A DNA stretch of 64,000 bases from Lysobacter daejeonensis GH1-9 (GCF_000768355.1 NZ_AVPU01000013.1:1-64000); one strand, 5' to 3'; shown: positions 46,707-56,622, counted from the first letter of the stretch. Notes: generated by a model from the sequence alone, not told the origin. Program-made: numbers and translations.

Positions 46707-46723
46707 ATACTGGGGTATAGTAT
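46707..46723 (-). promoter_or_regulatory. FrmR/RcnR-type operator of the formaldehyde operon
   Basis: ATACTGGGGTATAGTAT: inverted ATACT / AGTAT flanking a G-tract, the G-tract-with-AT-arms layout of FrmR/RcnR operators. It is 24-40 bp upstream of the frmR ATG, in the 76-bp space after the ppc stop, where the promoter must lie. Confidence 0.8.
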
Positions 46724-46759
46724 CAAAACGACGCAACGACGCCATCGCCGCCAGCGGAC

Positions 46760-49516
46760 TCAACCCGTGTTCTGCACGCCCGCCGCAATGCCGTTGACGG
46801 TGGCCACCAGTGCGTTGAGCAGGTCGTCATCCGACCGCCCCGCCGCGCGCCAGCGCGCCAACAGCTCCACCTGCAGCAGGCTGATCGGGTCCACGTAGGG
46901 ATTGCGCAACCGGATCGACTGCTGCAGTCGCTGGTCGCCATTGAGCAACTCGGTTTCGTCCTTGATGGCCAGGACCGCCGCGCGCGCGCGCTCGAATTCC
47001 GCCGCGATACCGGGGTGGAAACGCGCGTGCAGGTCGCCCTCGGGCAGCCCCTGCGCCAGCAGCGAATAGCGCTCGAAAATGCCGGGGTCGGACTTGGCCA
47101 GCACCATCTCCATGTCGTCCACCAGCGTGCCGAAGAACGGCCAGTCGCGCGCCATCTCCGCCAGCGCCTCCCGCCCGTGGCGGGCCAGCGCCCGTTCCAG
47201 CGCGGTGCCGACGCCGTACCACGCGGTCAACCCCGCGCGGTTCTGCGACCAGGCGAACACCCACGGGATTGCCCGCAACGAACCGATGTCGCCCGTGCCC
47301 GCGCGCTTGCTGGGGCGCGAGCCGATGCGCAGCCGCTCGATCACGTCGATGGGCGTCGCGGCACGGAAGTAAGCCGGGAACAGCGCGTCCTCGTGCACCA
47401 GCGCGCGATAGTGCGCGCGCGAGTCGCCGGCCAACTCGGCCGCGATCGCACGCCAGGCACTTTCGCGCGGCTCCGGCGGTCGCGGCCGCAACGTCGCGCG
47501 CAACACGCCACCGGTGGCCTGCTCAAGATTGCGCAGTGCCAGCGCCCGAATGCCGTACTTGCGATGGATCACCTCGCCCTGCTCGGTCAGGCGCAGGTAG
47601 CCATCCACCGAACCGCGCGGCGCGGCGATCACCGCGCGCTCGGTCTTGCCGCCGCCGCGACTGACCGAACCGCCACGCCCGTGGAAGAAGGCAATCTGGA
47701 CGCCGCTGTCGCGGGCCAACTGGGTGAGGGCGATCTGCGTCTGCTGCAGCGCCCAGCGCGAGGCCACAGCCCCGCCGTCCTTGGCGCTGTCGGAATACCC
47801 CAGCATTACCAGCTGGCGGTTACCACGCGCGGCCATGTGCGACCGGTACACCGGATCGGCAAACAACGCACGCAACGTCGCGGACGACGCATTGAGGTCG
47901 TCCACGGTCTCGAACAGCGGCGCCACGTCCAGCGGCACCTGGCCGTCCGCATCCACGCAGCCGGCCACACGGGCCAGCGCCAGCACCGCCAACGCGTCGG
48001 CGGCGGTGCGGCTCATGCTGATGATGTACGGGCCGAAGGCGCGCGCGCCGTACCGCGGGCGCAGCGCGGCCACGGTGCGGAACACCGCCAGCGTCTTGGC
48101 TGCCGGCGCGGCATCAAGGTGGGGGACGGACGGCCGCGGCGATTCCAGCAGCGCATGCAGGCGCTGGGCACGCTCATCCGGCGTGCGCGCGTCCCAGCCA
48201 GCATCGTCGAACAACGCCGCCAACGCGGCATCGTGGGTGCCAGAGTCCTGGCGCAGGTCCAGCGTGGCCAGGTGGAAGCCGAAGCACTGCACGCGCCTGC
48301 GCACGCGCTGCACCGCATGCGCGCCGGCATGGGCGCCGCCATGCGCGGCCAGGCTGTCGGCAATCAGGTCCAGGTCGGCGAGAAACGCCGCGGCATCCGG
48401 ATAGCCTTCGCGATCCTCGTGCGTGTTGGCCCACAGCCGTTCGATCATCAGGGTGAGCAGGTTGCGGTACGGCATGTCCGCATGGCGCGGGTGCAGCTTG
48501 GCCGCTGCCGTGGGCATCAGCGCGCGGTACGCGGCCACCTGAGCGAGGACCGCATCGGACGCCGCCACGCGCGACAACGACTGGCTAAGTGTTTCAGCCA
48601 GCGCCGTCAGGTCACGGCGGTACGCGGCCAGCACCAGCGCGCGCTGGCCGGCGAGTGTCGCGGCAATCGTGCCCGCGCCCACATTCGGGTTGCCGTCCAT
48701 GTCGCCGCCCACCCAGGTACCGAAGCCGAGCACAGGAGGCAGCGATGCGGCGCCGGGAAAGTGCTCGCGCAACGCCTCCTCGAACACCTCGCAGTACACG
48801 GGCACCACGCGGTACAGCACTTCGGCCAGGTAGTAACTGACATGCTCGAACTCATCGGTCACGCTGGGCTTCACCGGCGGCGCCTCGGCGGTCTGCCAGC
48901 TCGCGGTCAATGCCATGCGGATGCGCTCGCGATCCACGCGACGCTCCACCGGCGTGCGGCCGCGGTCGATGTCGTCCATCAGGCAACGCACGATCAGGCG
49001 CTCCTTTTCCAGCAGTGCGCGACGCACGGCCTCGGTCGGATGCGCGGTGAACACCGGCTCGATCCGCAGGCGCGGCAGCAGCGCCGCCACTTCCTCCACG
49101 CTGACCCCCTCGCGCGCCAGATCGCCCAGTACCGCGCGCAGGCCACCGGGTTGCGCGCCATCACCACTGCGCTCGTGGTCGCGGCGGCGGCGGATGCGGT
49201 GCACGCGCTCGGCCAGGTTCACGGCCTGGAAATACGTCGCAAAGGCACGGACGAGGTCGGCGGCGCGGAGCGTTTCGATGCCGGCCAAGGCATCGGCCAA
49301 CTCCGCCACGGGCGCCTGCTGCTCGCGGCGGTGGATGGCGCTGCGGCGCAACGCTTCCACGTCGTCAAGGAAGCGCTGCCCGCACTGCTCGGCCAGGATC
49401 TCGCCGACCAGGCCGCCGAGCGATTTCACGTCCTCGCGCAGCAAGGCATCGGTGGCGGCAAACGCCACGGTGCGCAACGGTTCTTCGGCAAGGAAGGCAG
49501 CGGGGGATTGGGACAC
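46760..49516 (-). CDS. ppc: Phosphoenolpyruvate carboxylase
   Basis: 918 residues from a GTG at 49516 (VSQSPAAFLAEE); the open frame runs further upstream but without similarity, and no ATG is available nearby. It carboxylates PEP to oxaloacetate (anaplerosis) in the cytoplasm. Catalytic H159 in VFTAHPTEAVRR, then GTWVGGDMDGNPNV, GYSDSAKDGG and FFHGRGGSVSRGGG; the chain ends QNTG as in the family. The start lacks a good SD, so a different non-ATG start is possible. It is divergent from the TPR protein. Confidence 0.95.
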   Translation of the reverse strand: MSQSPAAFLAEEPLRTVAFAATDALLREDVKSLGGLVGEILAEQCGQRFLDDVEALRRSAIHRREQQAPVAELADALAGIETLRAADLVRAFATYFQAVNLAERVHRIRRRRDHERSGDGAQPGGLRAVLGDLAREGVSVEEVAALLPRLRIEPVFTAHPTEAVRRALLEKERLIVRCLMDDIDRGRTPVERRVDRERIRMALTASWQTAEAPPVKPSVTDEFEHVSYYLAEVLYRVVPVYCEVFEEALREHFPGAASLPPVLGFGTWVGGDMDGNPNVGAGTIAATLAGQRALVLAAYRRDLTALAETLSQSLSRVAASDAVLAQVAAYRALMPTAAAKLHPRHADMPYRNLLTLMIERLWANTHEDREGYPDAAAFLADLDLIADSLAAHGGAHAGAHAVQRVRRRVQCFGFHLATLDLRQDSGTHDAALAALFDDAGWDARTPDERAQRLHALLESPRPSVPHLDAAPAAKTLAVFRTVAALRPRYGARAFGPYIISMSRTAADALAVLALARVAGCVDADGQVPLDVAPLFETVDDLNASSATLRALFADPVYRSHMAARGNRQLVMLGYSDSAKDGGAVASRWALQQTQIALTQLARDSGVQIAFFHGRGGSVSRGGGKTERAVIAAPRGSVDGYLRLTEQGEVIHRKYGIRALALRNLEQATGGVLRATLRPRPPEPRESAWRAIAAELAGDSRAHYRALVHEDALFPAYFRAATPIDVIERLRIGSRPSKRAGTGDIGSLRAIPWVFAWSQNRAGLTAWYGVGTALERALARHGREALAEMARDWPFFGTLVDDMEMVLAKSDPGIFERYSLLAQGLPEGDLHARFHPGIAAEFERARAAVLAIKDETELLNGDQRLQQSIRLRNPYVDPISLLQVELLARWRAAGRSDDDLLNALVATVNGIAAGVQNTG

Positions 49517-49669
49517 GGGCGGGTGGGCGCTGGGGGGGTGACCGCATTGTGGGCCCAGCCGCGTGGCCGTGGCGCAACGGTAACGCGCGCAACTTCCGGC
49601 CTCGCCGAGCTGTCCGCCGATGCCGGCCGGCCGCGTTGGCTTCAAATGTGAACGATTGAGGCTGCCGTC

Positions 49670-51343
49670 ATGTCGGATGCATTGCTTCGGGCTGCGGGCC
49701 CGCTCGTCACCGCCGGGCTGTTCCTGACGCTGGCCGGCGGCTGCAGCTCGGCGCCGCCGCCGTCGATGGGATCGGCGGACAGCGCGCCCGTCCTGCTGGA
49801 CAACATGGGCGCCGCCCACCGCGACACCGGCAGCCGGGTGGCCGCTGCGCAGCGCTACTTCGACCAAGGTCTAAGCCTGACCTACGGCTTCAACCACGAA
49901 GCGGCGGGGCGCGCGTTCGCCGAAGCCGCACGGCTCGACCCGACCTGTGCCATCTGCGTGTGGGGGCAGGCGCTGGTGTTGGGACCCAACATCAACCTGC
50001 CGATGGACCCCGCGCATGCCGCCGAGGCCACACGGCTCGCCGGCCGTGCGCAGGCGCTGGCCGCCGGGGCGAAACCCGTCGATCGCGCCCTGATCAAGGC
50101 GCTGGCGCAGCGCTATGTCCACCCCGCCCCAGCCGACCGCAAGCCGCTCGACGCGGCGTACGCCAAGGCCATGGCCGACGTGGTGCAGCGCTTTCCCGAC
50201 GACGACGATGCCGCCACGCTCTACGCCGAAGCGCTGATGGACCTGTCGCCGTGGGCGTACTGGAACCCCGACGGCAGCCCCGCCGCGCACACCCCGACAC
50301 TGTTGGCGGCGTTGGAACGCGTGCTGGCGCGCAGCCCAGACCACATCGGCGCAATCCACTACTACATCCATGCGGTGGAAGCTTCGCCCAACCCCGGGCG
50401 CGCCGAGCGCCATGCCAACCGGCTCGCGGATCTGGCTCCGGGTTCGGGTCATCTGGTGCACATGCCCGCACATACCTACATCCGCGTGGGGCGTTACCAC
50501 GACGCCACGCTCACCAACCTGCGCGCCAGCAAGGCCGACCAGGCGTTCCTGGCCTTCTGCCGTGGCAGCAATGGCGTCTACCCGTTGGGTTACGTGCCGC
50601 ATAACTGGCATTTCGCAGCGATGACCGCGGGCCTGCACGGCTCCAGCACCCTGGCCCTGGAGGCGGCCGACCAGACGGCCCGGCGTGCCGATCCCAAGCA
50701 ACTGGAGCAACTGAGCTTCATGCAGCAGTTCATCGCCACGCCGCTGTACACGCAGGTGCGGTTCGGCCGCTGGGACGACGTGTTGGCCACCGCGCATGCG
50801 CCGGCCAACCTGCCGTATCCACGGGGCGTGTGGCACTTCGCACGTGGGATGGCCTACGTGCGCACGCAGCGCCTGGCCGAAGCCGAGCGGGAACTGGCGG
50901 CACTGGAAGCCGTGACCCGCGAGCCGACCCTGGCCAGCACCCCGCTGTGGGGCATCAATCCCGGCGACCGCGTGCTGGCGGTGGCGGTGCCGCTGCTGCG
51001 GGGCGAACTGGCGCTCGCGCGCCACGACCAGGCCGCCGGTTTGGCCGCGCTGCGCGACGCCGTCGCCGCCGAGGACCGCCTGGCCTACAACGAGCCGGCG
51101 GACTGGCCGCTGCCGGTTCGCCCCTACCTGGGCGCGGCACTGCTCGCCGCGGGCCGTGCCGACGAAGCCAGCGCGGTGTACCGCGCCGACCTCACGAAAT
51201 ATCCCGAGAACGGCTGGTCACTGCGCGGCTTGGCGCAGGCGCAGCGCCGCATGGGCGACGTGGCCGCCGCCACCAACAGCGAGCGGCGGCTGGCCCAAGC
51301 GTGGCAGTGGGCGGATACCCCTCTGCCCGCGTCGCGCTTCTAG
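49670..51343 (+). CDS. TPR-repeat protein, probable lipoprotein
   Basis: 557 residues. The N-terminus has a hydrophobic segment ending FLTLAGGCSSAPPPS, a possible though imperfect lipobox with C25. The rest is helical with TPR-like repeats: AAAQRYFDQGLSLTYGFNHE, AAGRAFAEAARLDPTCAICVWG, HLVHMPAHTYIRVGRYHDA, and AAGRADEASAVYRADL near the end. The opening pattern (YGFNHEAA..FAEA...DP.CA...WG) is shared with widely distributed outer-membrane or periplasmic TPR proteins of unknown function. SD GAGG lies before the ATG. Convergent with the Cys-rich gene, 13 bp apart. Confidence 0.82.
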   Translation: MSDALLRAAGPLVTAGLFLTLAGGCSSAPPPSMGSADSAPVLLDNMGAAHRDTGSRVAAAQRYFDQGLSLTYGFNHEAAGRAFAEAARLDPTCAICVWGQALVLGPNINLPMDPAHAAEATRLAGRAQALAAGAKPVDRALIKALAQRYVHPAPADRKPLDAAYAKAMADVVQRFPDDDDAATLYAEALMDLSPWAYWNPDGSPAAHTPTLLAALERVLARSPDHIGAIHYYIHAVEASPNPGRAERHANRLADLAPGSGHLVHMPAHTYIRVGRYHDATLTNLRASKADQAFLAFCRGSNGVYPLGYVPHNWHFAAMTAGLHGSSTLALEAADQTARRADPKQLEQLSFMQQFIATPLYTQVRFGRWDDVLATAHAPANLPYPRGVWHFARGMAYVRTQRLAEAERELAALEAVTREPTLASTPLWGINPGDRVLAVAVPLLRGELALARHDQAAGLAALRDAVAAEDRLAYNEPADWPLPVRPYLGAALLAAGRADEASAVYRADLTKYPENGWSLRGLAQAQRRMGDVAAATNSERRLAQAWQWADTPLPASRF

Positions 51344-51356
51344 TCCGCGATGTGGC

Positions 51357-51785
51357 TCAGCGGCACGCGTTCGCGTCGCGCACGCATTGCCGGTTGGTGG
51401 CGCAGTAGATGTAGCCGGCCGCGCAATCGGCCGAGCTGTTGGCCACCGTGCGGCACAGGCCACTGACCGGCTCGCAGCCGAAGCCCGCCACCGCGCAGTC
51501 GTTGCTGGCGCCGGCACTGCTGCGGCTCAGCGTCGGCGTCTCGCAATAGGCGTGGACCTGACTGCCGCCACGGCGGGTCCATTCCGCCAGTTGCTGTCCA
51601 AGGCGCGCGTTTTCGTCACGCAGCGCCTGGTTCTTCGCCCGTTCCTTCTCCCACTGCTGGCGGTAGTCGATCACGATGGTGTCGATCTTTGGCGCCGCCA
51701 CCATCGGTCGGACGGGCGCCACGGTCTGTGCAACCGACGACGCGGACAGCACCAGCAACAACAGCACCCCAAGACGCTTGACCAT
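51357..51785 (-). CDS. Exported Cys-rich protein with coiled coil
   Basis: 142 residues from ATG 51785 (an ATG five codons upstream is also in frame). Signal peptide MVKRLGVLLLLVLSASSVAQ, a predicted coiled coil at about 40-70 (YRQQWEKERAKNQALRDENA), then a C-terminal module of about 60 residues with eight Cys in the order YCE, DCA, GCE, LCR, DCA, YCA, QCV, ACR. The even number of Cys and the export signal suggest disulfide bonds; DsbA paralogues are encoded nearby. I do not recognise the family. Confidence 0.72.
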   Translation of the reverse strand: MVKRLGVLLLLVLSASSVAQTVAPVRPMVAAPKIDTIVIDYRQQWEKERAKNQALRDENARLGQQLAEWTRRGGSQVHAYCETPTLSRSSAGASNDCAVAGFGCEPVSGLCRTVANSSADCAAGYIYCATNRQCVRDANACR

Positions 51786-51851
51786 CTGCCTGCTCCCCAT
51801 GGCCGCGGTGCGGCCGTGGATGCAGGATAACGGGAATCGTTGCGCGCGGAC

Positions 51852-53228
51852 TCAGTAGGCGAACGCGCGGAAGACGCGGTCGATGTCGCCCTGCCACTCG
51901 CCATGGAACAGCGCGAGCTTGCGCTCGGCCGGGGTGATGCCGGCGTCGACGAACTCCATCAGCGGCTCGAGGTAGATCGACTCGTCGGCGCCATTGCCGT
52001 TCAGGCGAGCGCGTCGGGCCAGGCCGTGCGCGGAAATCTCCAGCGCGCGGCGCGCCAGGTCCAGCACCGTGCCGCCACGGAACGGCAGCTTCAGCGCATG
52101 TTTGGGCACGCCGTCGCGCAACGCATGCAGTTCGGCCAGGCTGAAATCCTTGATCAGGTCCCAGGCTGCGTCCAGCGCGGTGTCGTCGTACAGCAGCCCC
52201 ACCCAGAACGCCGGCAGGGCGCAGATGCGGTTCCATGGTCCGGAATCGGCACCGCGCATTTCAAGGTACTTCTTCAGCCGCACCTCGGGGAAGGCGGTGG
52301 TGCTGTGGTCGGCCCAGTCCTTCAGCGTCGGCAGCTGGCCCGGATAGGCCGGGAGCTTGCCGTCCATGTAGTCGCGGAACGACTGGCCGCTGGCGTCGAT
52401 GTAGGTGCCGTCGCGGTAGACGAAGTACATCGGCACGTCGAGCAGGTAGTCGACGTAACGTTCGTAGCCAAAGCCGTCCTCGAACACGAAGTCGAGCAGG
52501 CCGGTACGGTCGGCATCGGTGTCGGTCCAGATGTGGGAGCGGTAGCTGAGGTAGCCGTTGGGCCGGCCCTCGGTGAACGGCGAGTCGGCGAACAGCGCGG
52601 TAGCGATGGACTGCAACGCCAGCGACACGCGGAACTTCTTCACCATGTCGGCTTCGCTGCCGACATCGAGGTTGACCTGCACGGTGCTGGTGCGGGTCAT
52701 CATGTCCAGGCCCAGCGAGCCGACCTTGGGCATGTACTCACGCATGATCTTGTAGCGGCCCTTGGGCATCCACGGCATCTCGTCGCGGCGCCACTTGGGC
52801 TGGAAGCCCATGCCGAGGAACCCAAGCCCCATCGGCTCGGCCACCGCGCGCACTTCCTGCAGGTGGCGACTGGTCTCGCAGCAGGTCTCGTGCAGGTTGG
52901 CCAACGGCGCGCCGGACAGCTCCAGTTGTCCGGCTGGCTCCAGCGACACCGATGCGGCGTCTCGGGTCAGGGCAATGACGCGGCCGTGCTCTTCCACCGG
53001 CGCCCAGCCAAACCGGGTCAACCCCTTGAGCAGCGCCTCGATGCCACGTTCGCCGTCGAAGGCGGGTGGACGCAGGTCGTCGGTGCGGAACCCGAACTTC
53101 TCGTGTTCGGTGCCGATCTTCCAGTCCTCGCGCGGCCGCACGCCGCTGGCGAGGAAGTCGATGAGCTGGGCCCGGCCTTCAGCGCCGGTGCCGATGGGGA
53201 CATCCTTGACCTGACTCGGACCGGACAC
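51852..53228 (-). CDS. gshA: Glutamate-cysteine ligase, plant/alphaproteobacterial type
   Basis: 458 residues from GTG 53228 (SD-like GAGGTG); GTG 53234 is an alternative, and the longer frame has no family support. It makes gamma-glutamylcysteine, the first step of glutathione synthesis. Signatures: [12 protein letters not shown] near the N-terminus, [50 protein letters not shown] and [18 protein letters not shown]. This is the GshA family distinct from E. coli GshA. It supplies glutathione for the formaldehyde operon in the same window. Confidence 0.94.
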   Translation of the reverse strand: MSGPSQVKDVPIGTGAEGRAQLIDFLASGVRPREDWKIGTEHEKFGFRTDDLRPPAFDGERGIEALLKGLTRFGWAPVEEHGRVIALTRDAASVSLEPAGQLELSGAPLANLHETCCETSRHLQEVRAVAEPMGLGFLGMGFQPKWRRDEMPWMPKGRYKIMREYMPKVGSLGLDMMTRTSTVQVNLDVGSEADMVKKFRVSLALQSIATALFADSPFTEGRPNGYLSYRSHIWTDTDADRTGLLDFVFEDGFGYERYVDYLLDVPMYFVYRDGTYIDASGQSFRDYMDGKLPAYPGQLPTLKDWADHSTTAFPEVRLKKYLEMRGADSGPWNRICALPAFWVGLLYDDTALDAAWDLIKDFSLAELHALRDGVPKHALKLPFRGGTVLDLARRALEISAHGLARRARLNGNGADESIYLEPLMEFVDAGITPAERKLALFHGEWQGDIDRVFRAFAY

Positions 53229-53402
53229 GGGCACCTCACTGGGGGACGGGTCAGGCGATATGCGGCCATCGCCGGCGATCGCAAGACCCCAGCAGTTTAG
53301 CGGCGCGCGCGGCCCGGACAACCGCAGCCGTGAAACGCTCTGGTGCGCCGCCGCGTGGATTGGTCGCCTGGCGTGCCCCGCGACCGACCTGCGTCGTTGG
53401 CG

Positions 53403-53553
53403 TTACTCCGCGCGTCCGGAGTATGCGTGGTACGTCGGACCTGCGAAGTGTTTCGTGCGGTTGAGATACACCCGGCGCAGGCACGCGACATCGTCCTCGC
53501 AGGCATTGCGCAACGGGTTGGCCGCGCGATGGCCCGCGGCAGGCTTGGCTACA
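53403..53553 (-). pseudogene. Decayed C-terminal fragment of a DUF1311-like lipoprotein
   Basis: In-frame remnant ending CEDDVACLRRVYLNRTKHF ... YHAYSGRAE and a TAA stop. It aligns with the end of the intact neighbour at 53619 (SRRCAKVSCLRKAYDDRFK ... AHAYSEYAE) in the same order and also in DNA over the last 25 bp. Upstream of PAAG the match fades. It lies 216 bp downstream of the intact gene's end in the same orientation, so it is a degenerate tandem duplicate or a much diverged paralogue. This is the main content of the 390-bp gap 53229-53618. Confidence 0.6.
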
Positions 53554-53618
53554 ACCAATGGCGTGACGGCGACGATTACGGGCAAACGACTTCGCCGGTC
53601 AGCGCACGACCAGGCGCA

Positions 53619-54563
53619 TTACTCGGCGTACTCCGAGTAGGCGTGCGCGCCCTCGAATATCTTGAACCGGTCGTCGTACGCCTTGCGCAGACAACTCACC
53701 TTGGCGCAACGGCGGCTCATCTCCGTCAACCAGCGCTGGTGGATGGCGCGTTCCGCCGCCGGCTGCTTGGAAAACGCCAGCAGGTTGTGGAGCGTGCCGG
53801 CCATGCGGCGGTCCATCTCAGTCAGCTCCGGCGTGGAACAGACCAGTTGCTCCGCGGTGTTCTGCGGATGGTCGCAGTCGAAGCGGGGCACCAGCATCAG
53901 GCCTTCGCGCGTTTTCACCGGCCAGTCATAGGCCGGAGCATTGTTGCCGGTCATGGCGCGGTCAGCCGCGGCTGCGGCTGCGATCTCATCCTCCGTGGCT
54001 TCGGTCGCGTCAACCTCGCCGTCCGGCGCCTCGCCCAATTCCGAATCCGCGTCCGCGCCGCCATCCCCCTTGTCGATGGCGGGTAGCGATCCCGGCACGC
54101 CGGCGTTAAGGGGTGCAGACGCCAGCTGCGCAAGATGGCGCCGGTCGTCGTCGGAGACCTCGCGGATGAACCGCAGCGTGTCCTCGCTCCCGCCGTGGTC
54201 CGTAAGCACCAGGTGGAAGTCGCCCCGAGCATGGTCGGCGCGCTTGCGCAGGGTCCACACCACGTCGCGCCCGTCAACCGGCATCCGCAGGTTCACGGTC
54301 TGCTGCTGGAGATCGACGGAACCGACGCGGACGGGTACTCCCTCGTCACCGACAAACATGTCGAACCTGTCGCCATCACGCAGCAGGTAAAGCAGCGCAC
54401 CCAGGCGCTCGCTGCGCCAGACCCCGCTGACGTCGTCCAGCAATGCCTCGTCTGGCGTGGCCGTGCCTGCAACGGGGGCTGCGGCATCCGTCCCGATCGG
54501 ACCCGACTGCTTGCACCCCACGCACAACAACAGGGCAAGCGACAGCCAGAACATTCGCGGCAT
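53619..54563 (-). CDS. Lipoprotein with C-terminal DUF1311 (LprI-like) module
   Basis: 314 residues. Signal peptide with possible lipobox LLCVGC (C17). Residues 40-150 are beta-rich (SGVWRSERLGALLYLLRDGD ... VNLRMPVDG ... HLVLTDHGGSEDTLRF). An acidic low-complexity linker (about 165-205, Asp/Glu/Ala) leads to a C-terminal helical domain (about 225-310) with FDCDHPQNTAEQLVCSTPEL, MDRRMAGTLHNLL, QRWLTEMSRRC and CLRKAYDDR, the DUF1311 pattern with paired Cys. Envelope protein of unknown function. A decayed copy of its end sits immediately downstream. Confidence 0.82.
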   Translation of the reverse strand: MPRMFWLSLALLLCVGCKQSGPIGTDAAAPVAGTATPDEALLDDVSGVWRSERLGALLYLLRDGDRFDMFVGDEGVPVRVGSVDLQQQTVNLRMPVDGRDVVWTLRKRADHARGDFHLVLTDHGGSEDTLRFIREVSDDDRRHLAQLASAPLNAGVPGSLPAIDKGDGGADADSELGEAPDGEVDATEATEDEIAAAAAADRAMTGNNAPAYDWPVKTREGLMLVPRFDCDHPQNTAEQLVCSTPELTEMDRRMAGTLHNLLAFSKQPAAERAIHQRWLTEMSRRCAKVSCLRKAYDDRFKIFEGAHAYSEYAE

Positions 54564-54669
54564 GCATCCTCCTTGATCGCATTGGGAATCCGTCCACTGG
54601 CGTGGGCCAATGGCGGTGCGGCAGCCCGTGCCGCCGGTCGTCGATCCTACACGGCATCCTGTTGCAGGA

Positions 54670-55275
54670 TCACATCTCCAGCCAACCGCCGATCACCGCG
54701 CGCGCATCGTCCACGCCCAGCTTGGACTCACCGGAAAACACCTGCAGGCTGACGCTGTCGGCGAACTGCGACGACAACTCCTTGCGCACGGCGGCCAGCG
54801 ATTGCATCTGCTGGTTGCGGCTGAGCTTGTCCGCCTTGGTCAGCAGCGCGTGCGCCGGCAGGCCGCGACGCACCGCATAGCCCAGCATCTGCAGGTCGTA
54901 GTCCTTGAGCGGGTGGCGGATGTCCATCACCACCACCAGGCCGCGAAGCGCCTGGCGCGTCTCGAAGTACTGCTGGATGAACGCCTGCCAGTGGGCCTGC
55001 AAGTCCTTGGGCACCTTGGCGTAGCCATAACCGGGCAGGTCGACGAGGTAGCGGTCGGTGGTCGGCGGGATGTCGAAGAACACCAGTTGCTGGGTGCGTC
55101 CCGGTGTCTTGGACACGCGGGCCAGCGCGTTCTGGTTGCAGATCGCGTTGAGCGCAGTGGATTTGCCCGCGTTGGAGCGGCCCGCAAAGGCCACCTCGAA
55201 GCCGCCATCGGGCGGCAACTGGCGCGGGTTATGGGCGGCCAACAAGTATTTGGCGCGGGCAAGGGGATTCGACAT
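54670..55275 (-). CDS. engB: Ribosome biogenesis GTP-binding protein EngB/YsxC (YihA)
   Basis: 201 residues from ATG 55275 (MSNPLARAKYLLAAHN); the longer frame upstream is Arg/Pro-rich and not conserved. G1 GRSNAGKS, G2 SKTPGRTQ, G3 DLPGYG, G4 TKAD, G5 SGES. It is needed for 50S maturation and is cytoplasmic, usually essential. It is divergent from the cytochrome c4 gene. Confidence 0.96.
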   Translation of the reverse strand: MSNPLARAKYLLAAHNPRQLPPDGGFEVAFAGRSNAGKSTALNAICNQNALARVSKTPGRTQQLVFFDIPPTTDRYLVDLPGYGYAKVPKDLQAHWQAFIQQYFETRQALRGLVVVMDIRHPLKDYDLQMLGYAVRRGLPAHALLTKADKLSRNQQMQSLAAVRKELSSQFADSVSLQVFSGESKLGVDDARAVIGGWLEM

Positions 55276-55593
55276 CCGCGTAGGATCGCACGGCCCGCGG
55301 GGTTCCGGTCGAAACCCCGCGCTTGCGTATGGTTTGGCCCCACTCCCCTCTTCCCGCAGCCCCGGGGACACCCCTCGCATGGTGGTGACCGCCGGCCGTC
55401 GCACCTCGGCGGCTGCCGGACCGCGGGGCGACACCTTGGGTGCAAACGCAACCGAAACGAGCCGCGGTTCCCGGCTTCGGCGGACGGCGCGTTGACCCCA
55501 TCGCACCCGCCGACGATAATTCCGCGGTTCCGGCGCCGCTTGCGGTGCTGCCCGTTTGCCTGCCTACACATCAGATTTTCCGGAGCCCAGCCA
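55276..55593. other. Intergenic region between engB and cytochrome c4
   Basis: 318 bp. It must contain the divergent promoters of engB and the cytochrome gene. I see no gene, no strong dyad and no clear -10/-35 on either strand. Confidence 0.6.
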
Positions 55594-56475
55594 ATGAGCC
55601 AAGCCCGCGTCCTCGGCATTGTCGGCCTCGCCGCCCTCGCGGTTGCCGCCGTCGCCTATGCCCAGACCACGGTCACCCCGGTCGCACCGACCGCGCAGGT
55701 GCAGACCGCCCCGCTGGACGCCAAGCCGGAGAAGACGGTGTGGGGCGATGCCAAGGCCGGTGCCGCCAAGGCTGGCACCTGCGCCGCCTGCCATGGCCTG
55801 GACGGCAACCCGACCGACCCGCAGTACCCGCGCCTGGCCGGCCAGAGCGAGCGCTACATCGCCCAGCAGCTGGCCCTGTTCAAGAGCGGCGAGCGCACCG
55901 GCGGCATGGCCGCGGTGATGAAGCCGTTCGCCGACATGCTGACCGCGCAGGACGCCCGTGACGTCGGCGCGCACTTCGCCGCGCAGAAGTCCGGCGCCGG
56001 CATTGCCGACGACACCGTCATCGCCACCGGCCCGAATGCCGGCAAGAAGTTCTTCGAGGTGGGGCAGCAGTTGTTCCTGTCGGGCGACAACACCCGCGGC
56101 ATCCCGGCATGCATGGCGTGCCACGGTCCGACCGGCTCCGGCAACCCGGGCCCGGCCTACCCGCGCATCGCCGGCCAGCAGGCCGACTACAGCAAGCGCC
56201 GCCTGGAGGAGTACCGCGCCGGTACCACCACCCAGCGCGACCCGCACCTGTTCAACGTGATGGCCACCGTGGCCAAGCAACTGACCGACGAGGAAATCAC
56301 CTCGCTGTCCAGCTACCTGCAGGGCCTGCACCCGCGCCGTGACGACGTGGCCAGCGCCGCGCCGGCCCCGGTCGCGCTCCCCGCCGCTCCAGCCGCGACG
56401 AAGGCCCCGGCCGCCGAAGCGACCAAGGACGCCACCGAGCAGACCGACAGCAGCTCGCGCCCGCTCGGCGGCTGA
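55594..56475 (+). CDS. Diheme cytochrome c4
   Basis: 293 residues with a signal peptide (about 1-23, ending AYA). Two c-type heme sites: C63-A-A-C66-H67 and C173-M-A-C176-H177, each followed by PRLAGQ/PRIAGQ and an expected axial Met (GMAAVMKPF; FNVMATVA). Periplasmic electron carrier that feeds cytochrome oxidases. The last 45 residues are an Ala/Pro/Thr-rich extension not found in shorter family members. It is followed by a terminator and dsbA; in Pseudomonas-type genomes cytochrome c4, dsbA and engB are also neighbours, so this is a conserved arrangement. Confidence 0.95.
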   Translation: MSQARVLGIVGLAALAVAAVAYAQTTVTPVAPTAQVQTAPLDAKPEKTVWGDAKAGAAKAGTCAACHGLDGNPTDPQYPRLAGQSERYIAQQLALFKSGERTGGMAAVMKPFADMLTAQDARDVGAHFAAQKSGAGIADDTVIATGPNAGKKFFEVGQQLFLSGDNTRGIPACMACHGPTGSGNPGPAYPRIAGQQADYSKRRLEEYRAGTTTQRDPHLFNVMATVAKQLTDEEITSLSSYLQGLHPRRDDVASAAPAPVALPAAPAATKAPAAEATKDATEQTDSSSRPLGG

Positions 56476-56521
56476 ACTTCGCACAGCGACCGCGGTCACA
56501 TCCGCCAACGCTGCATTCAGG

Positions 56522-56550
56522 ACGCCGACCGCTATCCTAGCGGTCGGCGT
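56522..56550 (+). terminator. Intrinsic terminator of the cytochrome c4 gene
   Basis: Perfect 12-bp inverted repeat ACGCCGACCGCT / AGCGGTCGGCGT with a 5-nt loop, followed by TTCTGTTTC, 47 bp past the stop. Confidence 0.88.
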
Positions 56551-56622
56551 TTCTGTTTCTGGCCGACGCACTTCATCCCCTGCCCGCGACCGCTGTGCGG
56601 GCCCAGCCATTCATACTGACCG

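Noticed and set aside
47015-49651. An 878-codon open frame opposite ppc
   Set aside because: Shadow of ppc, whose catalytic motifs are intact on the other strand.
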